The notes under the pieces are model-generated. The model worked only from the letters and a program-made list of their open reading frames with translations. It was not told the DNA's origin and ran no database searches. A stretch of 64,000 nt of DNA from Balneolaceae bacterium. GTDB taxonomy: Bacteria; Bacteroidota; Rhodothermia; Balneolales; Balneolaceae. Position numbers and translations under genes: made by a program. Every line of letters starts with the position of its first letter. The first letter of the stretch is position 1. Of this stretch, positions 42,710 through 50,708 are shown piece after piece. Location: assembly GCA_017640605.1 (NCBI GenBank), contig JAEPQH010000009.1, positions 62,001-126,000 on the forward strand, read 5' to 3'.

Positions 42710-43999
42710 CTACCCTTCAGCCAACTTTTCCAAATCACTCCAAAAACTAGGATAGCTTACTGCTGCGCTTTCGGCGGCTTCGATTTCGGATTCTTCTTTT
42801 CCTTTTAGGGATAGGATGGCTGAAGCCATAGCAATACGGTGATCGTGGAAAGAATCGAACATCCCGTTTTCGAATTCAAAATCCGGATTGCCTCGGATAA
42901 CTAATCCATCTTCCATTTCTTCATACACTCCGCCTACCGCATCCAGCATTTTAGCGATGGCCATAATGCGATCGGTTTCTTTGTGGCGAAGTTCTTCTGC
43001 TCCGGATATGATTGAGGTTCCGTCGGCAAACATCATGGCAACGGCTAAAATGGGGAGTTCATCAATGCAGTTCGGGATCAGCGCCGGGTCCACATCAATT
43101 TTTCTGAGCTGGGCGGTTCGCACGATGATATCACCAGCCGGTTCAGCGCCTTCTTCATGTTGATTTTCGATGGTAATGTCGGCGCCCATCTGTTTTAAAA
43201 TGGTTAACAGTCCTGTTCGAGTTGGATTCAATCCTACATTTTCCAACCTGATTTCGGAGTCGGGCATAATCGATCCCGCCACTAACCAAAAAGCTGCAGC
43301 AGAGAAATCTGCCGGTATAGTATAACTTTGGTTCGGGATTTTATTTTTTAAGGATGCACTAATCACTCGCTTCCCATCTATAACTTCCACTTCAAGATTG
43401 AGCAATCGTTCGGTGTGATCCCTGCTCGGAACAGTTTCAATCACTCGTGTAGGAGTTTCTCCAAATAATCCCGCCAGCAAAATGCATGATTTCAACTGTG
43501 CACTAGGAATGGGTAATTCGAAATCGATGGGTACAAAAGGATCCTCGCGGGTTACAAATAACGGGGCGTATTTTCCATTACGAGCCAAAATATGCGCTCC
43601 CATACTTTCTAGTGGATCAATAATCCGTTTCATGGTTCTTGCAGAAAGTGATGGGTCACCTATTAAATACACCGAGGAACCTGAGCCTACCAAAACGCCT
43701 GAAAGTAACCGCATGGCCGTTCCTGAATTCCCGCAATCGAGTTCGTCGGATAAAGGTTGAATGCCATATCTGCCGCGACCTTCAACCACTACTACATCAT
43801 CAAGTTGTGTAACTTCGGCTCCTAATAATTCCACACAATTCAACGTACTTTGTGGATCTTCGGCCGGGGAATAATTTTTAATAACAGACTTCCCATCATG
43901 CAACAACGCAAAAATAGCTGCTCTTTGTGAAATCGACTTATCCGGTGGGGGAGTAATGGTTCCGTTTAACGAAAATGCAGGGGCAATTTTTTTGATCAT
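42710..43999 (-). CDS. aroA: 3-phosphoshikimate 1-carboxyvinyltransferase (EPSP synthase)
   Basis: 429 residues. It joins PEP to shikimate 3-phosphate in aromatic amino-acid synthesis. Motifs are PDKSISQRAAIFALL, LDCGNSGTAMRLLSG, SAQLKSCILLAGL, the central NCIDELPILAV and LRHKETDRI, and the C-terminal FHDHRIAMA. The protein ends SFWSDLEKLAEG. A decayed second copy of the last part lies at 41054-41238 beyond the Fic gene, so the tail of this gene may be recombinant. It is not clustered with other aro genes here. Confidence 0.96.
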   Translation of the reverse strand: MIKKIAPAFSLNGTITPPPDKSISQRAAIFALLHDGKSVIKNYSPAEDPQSTLNCVELLGAEVTQLDDVVVVEGRGRYGIQPLSDELDCGNSGTAMRLLSGVLVGSGSSVYLIGDPSLSARTMKRIIDPLESMGAHILARNGKYAPLFVTREDPFVPIDFELPIPSAQLKSCILLAGLFGETPTRVIETVPSRDHTERLLNLEVEVIDGKRVISASLKNKIPNQSYTIPADFSAAAFWLVAGSIMPDSEIRLENVGLNPTRTGLLTILKQMGADITIENQHEEGAEPAGDIIVRTAQLRKIDVDPALIPNCIDELPILAVAMMFADGTSIISGAEELRHKETDRIMAIAKMLDAVGGVYEEMEDGLVIRGNPDFEFENGMFDSFHDHRIAMASAILSLKGKEESEIEAAESAAVSYPSFWSDLEKLAEG

Positions 44000-44262
44000 C
44001 CTGTTCGATGTGAGTATTTAACAACGAAAGACGAAGGTAGGGAATTTATTGTTTCGGTTTTTATTAATCGTTAATCGTGATTCGTTAATTCTAATTCATT
44101 GCCACAAATGCACGAAATCACGGAAAAGTAGGACGGTGTTTTTTGTTATTCGTTAATCGTGAATTGTCTGAACTTAACATTATCTAGCGGACTGCTTTTG
44201 TAAGCTCGACAGATAAATCCACATGAATAAAGAATGCACAATTACTCTACCTAAACTTTCCT

Positions 44263-44844
44263 TTACTCAAAATTCCAATATTGCGTAATCGCAATTTCTC
44301 TTTTCCCTGGTGATAGTTTGGCTCTTAAGTACATTTGTTCATACGCCCACACAGCCTCAAAAAACAGGAAAGATGTACCATAAACCATTTCTTCCTGTGG
44401 TTCTTGATCAACAGAGACAGGCTCTCCAAATTGATTTGTGAGTATAGCAACAGTCTCCTTGAATTTTTTTATGAAGTCCCTATTTATTTCACTGTTTTCA
44501 TCATATCCATATCCCAAGCTTTCAAGATTTAAATCATAGCTAGCACATCTTATTATCTCATCATCGCCCGTAAAATAATATTCCGAACTAAACTCGAACT
44601 CTTCTTGACGAATAAATCTTTTCGGTTGTTCTAGGCGATGGTTTGCTGCTGGTGGACAAAGCTCTTCAGAAATTCGGTAAGAAACTGATGGATCGTCTTG
44701 AAACATGTTTGCTTGATTCAATTGCTCAAGTGCATAAACATTTCTCAATGTATTTGTCTGATTTTTTAAGAGAATTCTCTGAGCAAAAATTTCTGGTGTA
44801 AAAAGTAGAGTAATTATAAAAATGGAAATAGTATTAAATGACAT
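44263..44844 (-). CDS. Unrecognised exported protein
   Basis: 193 residues with a signal peptide (MSFNTISIFIITLLFTPEIFAQ). The mature protein is charged and mixed alpha/beta with two cysteines (EELCPPA, IIRCASY) that may pair. No family is recognised. It is monocistronic, between aroA and the TPR gene, with about 263 and 287 bases of gene-free AT-rich sequence on its sides, including degenerate CACGAAATCAC-type repeats near 44098-44130. It could be lineage-specific accessory sequence. Confidence 0.6.
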   Translation of the reverse strand: MSFNTISIFIITLLFTPEIFAQRILLKNQTNTLRNVYALEQLNQANMFQDDPSVSYRISEELCPPAANHRLEQPKRFIRQEEFEFSSEYYFTGDDEIIRCASYDLNLESLGYGYDENSEINRDFIKKFKETVAILTNQFGEPVSVDQEPQEEMVYGTSFLFFEAVWAYEQMYLRAKLSPGKREIAITQYWNFE

Positions 44845-45131
44845 CTAGCTAGTGATTATTTCGTTCAAGTGTGTTGAATTTAGTACTTAAGTCAATGATT
44901 CAACAAATAAATCTAAACTAGATAAGATCCTAAAATTGAATACTCAGGATAATCTGAAAATTTTGTTGGTCATTCGTCGTAAATCGTTCGTCATCTACGA
45001 ATCCCAAACCTGGTTCAAGCGTCCGCTTGGACATAATCAAACCGCACAATCGGAGAATTACTCAAAGCTGGAACATTGGAGCTTGTTTGAAAATTGGATT
45101 TTCCGAATTTGGAATTTAACAGATTCTCATT

Positions 45132-48131
45132 TTACGAATCCCCTGTTCGATCGATCAAAGCTTGAGCTCGTTGAGCCGCTTCTGTTCCTGAATAAAACTC
45201 GACGATTTCATTCAGAATAGCTAAAGCATCCCCTCGATTTCCCAACTGAATGTTGCATTCGGCCGAATGATACATCGCCAATGCTACCCAAGTATCAAAT
45301 GCTTCGAACAATACTTTAACTCGAGCATATTCTGCGATGGCTTCTTCCATATTACCTTGCACTTGTTCGAGTCGACCCAAATAAAACTGTGCTTCTGCAC
45401 CGATGTCTGTAGTGTTTCTTTCAGCTATCGGTTTTAAAATGATTTGTGCTTCTTCGAACTTTCGTTCTGCCAATGCAACTTTGCCAAGTCCAACGCTCGC
45501 TGCTTCGTTATTCGGATTAATTTGAAGAGCCGATTCATACTCACTGCGAGCAATTTCATATTTATTTTGGCCCAGACTCGCATTCGCCATCCCAATATAT
45601 GCCTCTTGAGCAAAACGACGTTCTTTTTGCAACAAATCGCTGAAGTATTGATGCGAAGTTTCGTACTCATCCAATTCATAAAAGAGCAAACCAAGCGAGG
45701 TTAACGCAGCAGGCACCTGATCATCGTTTGGATAATCATTCAACACTGTTTGATATGCCGTAATTGCGCGATCAGTTTGTCCCATTTGTTGATAGGCTAC
45801 TCCTAAATTCATGTACGCTTCCGGGGCAAGAGCATCTGAATTTGTAACGCGCAAATACTGACGAAATTCACGAATTGCTCCTTCATAATCACCGGTTTGC
45901 AACACAGTTTCTGCTTGGCGATATCGGAGTCGGTCTGCCGTAGATGATTGAGGATTATCACTTAAAAATTCTTCAAGAATTACTGAACTACTATCTGTTC
46001 CACCTGCCGACAGCTGTGCATATTGAATTCCATTAATTGCTTCGATGATGTATCGCGATCGAGGATAATCTTCCAGTACTTTTTGATAAGCTTCTACCGC
46101 ACGATCGTATTCACCGGCATTATAAAATGCATCTCCAATGTTATACTGCGCGCGTGCGGCCCAATCGGTGCCGGGATAGCGATTAATCACCGTCTGAAAC
46201 TCTTCAATCGCCTGCGAATAGTTTGAAGTATTCAAATAAATATATGCCACATTATACTGCGCTTGCTCTCTCAGATTACTAAATGGATAAATCCGTAGCA
46301 TTCGTCTGAAATTGCTTACTGCCTCAAACGTTCTGTTCGATCGATAGTAGGAATTCGCTACCTGAAACATCGCATAATCACCACCCGGTTCGGCGCCAAT
46401 AGCTTTGTTGTAAAAACGGATGGCATTTCGGTAATCACCCAATGCATAATAGGCATCTCCAATTCTCAGTTGGGTATCTACATCGTACGGATATAAAGCT
46501 ATTGGAGGTGGATTGTAATTATTCAGAAAATCTTCGAGAGGACCCACAGCTAACTCATAATCGCCGGTTTTGAAGTAGCTCCATCCCAACGAATAACGAG
46601 CAGCTCCAATCATTTCGTGGTTCGGATAATTATCTACAAATAACTTAAATCTCTTTGTAGCATCCCCAAATTGATCGAGTTTGTAGTAGGCATCTCCGCT
46701 CCAAAAAAGTGCTTCAGCACCGAGCTCGCTGGTCGGCGCTTCTGCGTACACGGCCTCAAATATGGGTTGGGCTTGCTCATACGCTTGATTTCGAAACAAA
46801 ATCCATGCTTTTTGAAAACGAGCTTGTCGACGAAGCGCCGGATCAATATTGGCTACTTTTTCTGCTTCTTCAAATGCTTGAGTCGCTCTGGTAAATTCAT
46901 TATTTGCGAAAAAAGCTTCTCCTAAGAACGTATAGATCTTGCCCGGATCATTAAACTCGTCCTGATTGCGCACCAAACTCAGCATTATTTCGATGGCTTG
47001 ATCATAATTACCGGCTTCAAACGCAGAAATTGCCCATTCGTAATAAGCTTCTTCAACCCAAAAACCTGTTTTAAATCGTTCACCAAACTCTGCAAAGGTT
47101 TCCATCGCCCGGCGATAATTACCACCTAATTTGTGGTTAATAGCCTCGTAATAAAGTGCTTTTCGAGATAATTCATCATTTCCTCCAACAGCTTTTTCGA
47201 ATGATTGTGCCGCCCAGTGATAAATCTCCTGTCGATTATACAACCAGCCCAATCCATAATGTGCAGGTGCTTCACGATCGGTGCCTTCGGTTAAGCGAAT
47301 GTATTGGAGGTAATCTTTGGTGGCTTCATCGAAATTGCCCAAATAGTTATTGGCTTCTGCCATTAAGAATAATGCCTTAATTTTGGATTCATCATCCAGA
47401 AAAATCATCTGTGCGTCGAGTGCTTCTATCGCTTCGGCATATCGGGCTTGTTGATAATAAGACTCTCCCAGAGCGGTTCCTACCCGACGAGTAACAGGAT
47501 CGTTTGGGTAACGTTCTTTCAACAACTCGAAGGCGATGGCTGAAGAATCGTATTCGTTTTCGGTGAGGTACAATCTACCCCGTGCATATAAAGCATCTGC
47601 CGCCCATTCAGATTCGGGGTAATCGTCGGCTAACTTCATGAAGTAATAGCGTGATTGTACGTAATCTTGCTTCTCAGCAGCTGCTTCTGCAACCCAATAG
47701 GTAGTTTCGGCAGCTTTGGTGTTTCCCATCCAAGATTCTATAGCCTGATTATAATAGGCAATGGCTTGATCGTACTCACCTTTTGAAGTAAATCGATGCC
47801 CTAGATCTTTAAGCAAAATCACGGATAAGTCACTACCGGGATATTCTAAAATAAATTGTTGGTAATAATGCTCAATATTAACTGAGTCGGCTCCTGTTTT
47901 TGCCCGGGCGAGATAATAGTTTGCAGAAATTAAGAGCTCATGTTGTTCATTCTGCTCAATGAAATCAGCGAATGAAGAAGTGGATTCTTCAAAATATCCT
48001 TTTTCGTAAAGGCGTAATCCTTCTTCATATAGAAAATTGGTAGAGGGTTGTGTTGCCTGTGCAGAAATGACGGCAGGCACAAACAATAGTATGAGTAAGT
48101 ACAGGAGGCTTCCGGGAGTAACGAAGCGCAT
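45132..48131 (-). CDS. Exported tetratricopeptide-repeat protein (999 residues)
   Basis: A signal peptide (MRFVTPGSLLYLLILLFVPAVISAQ) is followed by about 950 residues of consecutive TPR-like helices, for example YDQAIAYYNQAIESW, YNIGDAFYNAGEYDRAVEAYQKVLEDYP and YMNLGVAYQQMGQTDRAITAYQ. The spacing suggests 20 or more repeats. No enzymatic domain is seen. Probably a periplasmic or outer-membrane-associated scaffold; aerotolerance (Bat) operons often include TPR proteins, and this gene is last in a run headed by a BatA-type gene. Partner unknown. Confidence 0.88.
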   Translation of the reverse strand: MRFVTPGSLLYLLILLFVPAVISAQATQPSTNFLYEEGLRLYEKGYFEESTSSFADFIEQNEQHELLISANYYLARAKTGADSVNIEHYYQQFILEYPGSDLSVILLKDLGHRFTSKGEYDQAIAYYNQAIESWMGNTKAAETTYWVAEAAAEKQDYVQSRYYFMKLADDYPESEWAADALYARGRLYLTENEYDSSAIAFELLKERYPNDPVTRRVGTALGESYYQQARYAEAIEALDAQMIFLDDESKIKALFLMAEANNYLGNFDEATKDYLQYIRLTEGTDREAPAHYGLGWLYNRQEIYHWAAQSFEKAVGGNDELSRKALYYEAINHKLGGNYRRAMETFAEFGERFKTGFWVEEAYYEWAISAFEAGNYDQAIEIMLSLVRNQDEFNDPGKIYTFLGEAFFANNEFTRATQAFEEAEKVANIDPALRRQARFQKAWILFRNQAYEQAQPIFEAVYAEAPTSELGAEALFWSGDAYYKLDQFGDATKRFKLFVDNYPNHEMIGAARYSLGWSYFKTGDYELAVGPLEDFLNNYNPPPIALYPYDVDTQLRIGDAYYALGDYRNAIRFYNKAIGAEPGGDYAMFQVANSYYRSNRTFEAVSNFRRMLRIYPFSNLREQAQYNVAYIYLNTSNYSQAIEEFQTVINRYPGTDWAARAQYNIGDAFYNAGEYDRAVEAYQKVLEDYPRSRYIIEAINGIQYAQLSAGGTDSSSVILEEFLSDNPQSSTADRLRYRQAETVLQTGDYEGAIREFRQYLRVTNSDALAPEAYMNLGVAYQQMGQTDRAITAYQTVLNDYPNDDQVPAALTSLGLLFYELDEYETSHQYFSDLLQKERRFAQEAYIGMANASLGQNKYEIARSEYESALQINPNNEAASVGLGKVALAERKFEEAQIILKPIAERNTTDIGAEAQFYLGRLEQVQGNMEEAIAEYARVKVLFEAFDTWVALAMYHSAECNIQLGNRGDALAILNEIVEFYSGTEAAQRAQALIDRTGDS

Positions 48132-48159
48132 GTGCGGATGTTGAATTTCGAGTTAGCTT

Positions 48160-48822
48160 TTAGATATCAAGATAACGAATTAGTTCGTCAGCTCGCTCGC
48201 TTAAATCCCTTTCCATCGTTGCACTACTTACCTGCGAAGTAACAACATATCCATAGCGTTGTAATGTGGAACACACATTTGAAGAATCTTCCATATTCAA
48301 CTTTATAGATACTCGATAAAATCCGTAGTTATCATTTGGTTGTTCAACAGCTACACCCAGAACTTTAGCCTGCTCGGTTTCGATAAGGCGGATGACTTCT
48401 GTGAGTGTGAAATCGTACGGCATCATTTCGATCGTGATCACCGATCCAAAAGATTCCAGATTGAACACATCGCCCAGGGCTTGTAGTACTTCCCGCTTTT
48501 TTATCACGCCAACAAAACGTTGTTCGTGGTCTACTACCGGGAGTATAAATTGCTCATGGGCGAGCATGGTTCGTGCTGCTTCAAATAAGTGCTGACTTTC
48601 AGGGATTGATATGTTGTCCTGAAGCGACAATGCCGAAATTTTTAATTCTTCGTTATCTGCTTCAATCAACGTATCTAACGAAACCATCCCAATTAGCTCC
48701 CCATCATTAACCACCGGAAAACGGGTGACAAACAGTAAATCCAACTTCGTTAGCGCAAGGGCTACCGAGTCGGTTACTTTGAGCGGGGTAATATTTTTGT
48801 CGATGATTTCGTGTACAAGCAT
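48160..48822 (-). CDS. CBS-pair protein with C-terminal ACT-like domain
   Basis: 220 residues. Two CBS motifs (about 8-60, VVNDGELIGMVSLDTLIEA; and 65-125, VVDHEQRFVGVIKKREVLQAL) form a Bateman module that senses adenosyl nucleotides. The last 80 residues (VAVEQPNDNYGFYRVSIKLNMED) look like an ACT-type ligand domain, as in AcuB-like proteins. It starts two bases after the hflX stop and is 28 bases from the TPR gene, so it sits inside the operon. The regulated target is unknown. Confidence 0.83.
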   Translation of the reverse strand: MLVHEIIDKNITPLKVTDSVALALTKLDLLFVTRFPVVNDGELIGMVSLDTLIEADNEELKISALSLQDNISIPESQHLFEAARTMLAHEQFILPVVDHEQRFVGVIKKREVLQALGDVFNLESFGSVITIEMMPYDFTLTEVIRLIETEQAKVLGVAVEQPNDNYGFYRVSIKLNMEDSSNVCSTLQRYGYVVTSQVSSATMERDLSERADELIRYLDI

Positions 48823-48824
48823 GA

Positions 48825-50114
48825 TTACATAACCTGACTTTCAGCCCCAATAGTATCTAACAAATGAGACAATTGCTTAAAATCTTTTTTAGCGATTCTG
48901 AATGAAACTTCCACGTTGTTGCCAACATACTTCTCATTTAGAACGTTTGCGTGTTCGTGGATAAATGCAATCGCTTTGTATTTACTTATCGGAATTGAAA
49001 TAGTTCGGCTTAAGTAATCGTCTTCAATCAGCGCTTCGATATTTTGTTCCAGTTCTGACAAACCGATTCCGCGCTCGGCTGAAATAAAAATTGCTTCCGG
49101 ATACTCATCTTTCATCATCACCACTTGCTCCTGATCCATCATGTCTACTTTATTAAGAACAAGCAGCGTTTTTGTATTCGTGGCTTCGATTTCTTTGAGC
49201 GTTTTTTCTACCACTTCGATGTATTCGTGTGCCATAGTGGAAGAACCGTCCACAACGTGTAACAGAATGTCGGCTTCACGAACTTCATCTAAGGTAGATT
49301 TGAAACTCTCAATTAAATTATGCGGGAGTTTTCTAATGAATCCTACCGTATCGGATAGCAGAACTTCATGATTTTCAAGTTCGTGTCGACGAACCGTTGA
49401 ATCCAATGTGGCAAAAAGTTTATTTTCGGCCAGTACATTGGTCTCAGTAAGGGCATTCATCAAGGTTGATTTACCTGCGTTGGTGTAACCGACTAACGAG
49501 ATTCGAATCATCCCCTCTCTACCTTTACGTTGAGTAGTTCGTTGGCGATCGAGTTTTTCTAATTTCGATTTAAGGGCTGCAATTCGTTGGCCAATAATTC
49601 TTCTATCGGTCTCAATTTGAGTTTCACCGGGCCCTTTGGTTCCAATTCCACCACTTTGGCGCGAAAGGTGCGTCCAGTATCGGGTAAGTCTGGGAAGTAA
49701 ATATTGGAGCTGAGCCAATTCTACTTGTGTTTTAGCGGCGGCAGTCTGGGCACGGGATGCAAAAATATCCAGAATTAATGCACTACGATCGAGTACTTTG
49801 GATTCTGTTCCCGCTTCAATATTTCTGATTTGCGTGGGGGAAAGGTCATCATCAAAAATAACCGTTTTGATGTTCAGCGCTTTCATCTGCCCTTTCAATT
49901 CTTGCAGCTTTCCCTTTCCAACATAAGTGCTTACGTCAGGATTATTCCTGTTTTGAAGCACTTTTTCAACGGTATTTCCTCCGGCAGTATCGGTGAGCAT
50001 TTCCAGCTCATCCAAATATTCTTCGGCTTGTTTTCGTGTGGTGTTAGGTCCGTAAAGACCAACCAACATTACTCTTTCTTTGTTTATATCTGTGTTTTTA
50101 ACGTCGTCGAGCAA
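48825..50114 (-). CDS. hflX: Ribosome-associated GTPase HflX
   Basis: 429 residues. The N-terminal HflX domain (GLYGPNTTRKQAEEYLDELEML; KVLDRSALILDIFASRAQT), glycine-rich linker (RQSGGIGTKGPGETQIETDRR) and GTPase domain with G1 GYTNAGKSTL, G3 DTVGFIRKLPHNLIESFKST and G4 LNKVDM are complete. HflX splits or rescues stalled ribosomes. The start is a TTG at 50114, supported by AGAGG six bases upstream. It lies in the middle of the BatA-to-TPR operon. Confidence 0.94.
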   Translation of the reverse strand: MLDDVKNTDINKERVMLVGLYGPNTTRKQAEEYLDELEMLTDTAGGNTVEKVLQNRNNPDVSTYVGKGKLQELKGQMKALNIKTVIFDDDLSPTQIRNIEAGTESKVLDRSALILDIFASRAQTAAAKTQVELAQLQYLLPRLTRYWTHLSRQSGGIGTKGPGETQIETDRRIIGQRIAALKSKLEKLDRQRTTQRKGREGMIRISLVGYTNAGKSTLMNALTETNVLAENKLFATLDSTVRRHELENHEVLLSDTVGFIRKLPHNLIESFKSTLDEVREADILLHVVDGSSTMAHEYIEVVEKTLKEIEATNTKTLLVLNKVDMMDQEQVVMMKDEYPEAIFISAERGIGLSELEQNIEALIEDDYLSRTISIPISKYKAIAFIHEHANVLNEKYVGNNVEVSFRIAKKDFKQLSHLLDTIGAESQVM

Positions 50115-50123
50115 TAAATCCCT

Positions 50124-50708
50124 CTAATCTTCTTGAATTTTCCTGAAATCAATATCGGGCAGTAAATCACTTTCCATTCTTGATTTCAGCTTTAAAGATA
50201 CCACTTTTTGAAATGCTTTGCGTTTTGTAGCAGGAACCACAATCCGCAATTGTTTATAGCCTTTTGTTAAAGCTTTATCCATTTCTGAGTACGTAAATGT
50301 ATACTCACAACCGGCTAATGTTTCTTTTTCTACAAAATCCAGAATCTGAAACCATGGAATTGTTTGTGATGGTTCATTAATGTTTTTTACGATGCCGTAA
50401 TCAGTGATATAGTGTTTAGAGGCCAGATAACTTGATATAAACCACATACCACCAATCCAGACGTAGGCCGCAAAAAAGCCAAAATTCCTGGTGTCTTCGA
50501 TCAGATACACAATCATCCCTAAGGTTGTGATCAAACCCAGAAATACTGTAGCAAAAAGTGGATAGCCTCTCAGTTTTCCAGCCCGCCAACTCAACCGTAC
50601 ATTTCTCAGTCGTAGCTTATTCTGAAAAGAATACGCGGCTAATAAAGTGGAAGCGATCGTGAATAACACAATCACGCTTTGAAAAAATAGTAACAGAATT
50701 TCTTTCAT
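50124..50708 (-). CDS. Unrecognised membrane protein with PH-like cytosolic part
   Basis: 194 residues. Three hydrophobic helices (about 5-25, 50-70, 76-94) precede a soluble tail that looks like a bacterial PH-type domain (ITDYGIVKNINEPSQTIPWFQILDFVEKE). No family name is certain. Its ATG overlaps the end of the BatA-type gene by four bases and its stop lies ten bases before hflX, so it belongs to the same operon and probably acts at the inner membrane. Confidence 0.65.
   Translation of the reverse strand: MKEILLLFFQSVIVLFTIASTLLAAYSFQNKLRLRNVRLSWRAGKLRGYPLFATVFLGLITTLGMIVYLIEDTRNFGFFAAYVWIGGMWFISSYLASKHYITDYGIVKNINEPSQTIPWFQILDFVEKETLAGCEYTFTYSEMDKALTKGYKQLRIVVPATKRKAFQKVVSLKLKSRMESDLLPDIDFRKIQED

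Noticed and set aside
44936-45220. Plus-strand ORF of 94 residues next to the TPR gene
   Set aside because: It overlaps the C-terminus of the TPR gene on the other strand and its upstream half is degenerate intergenic repeat.
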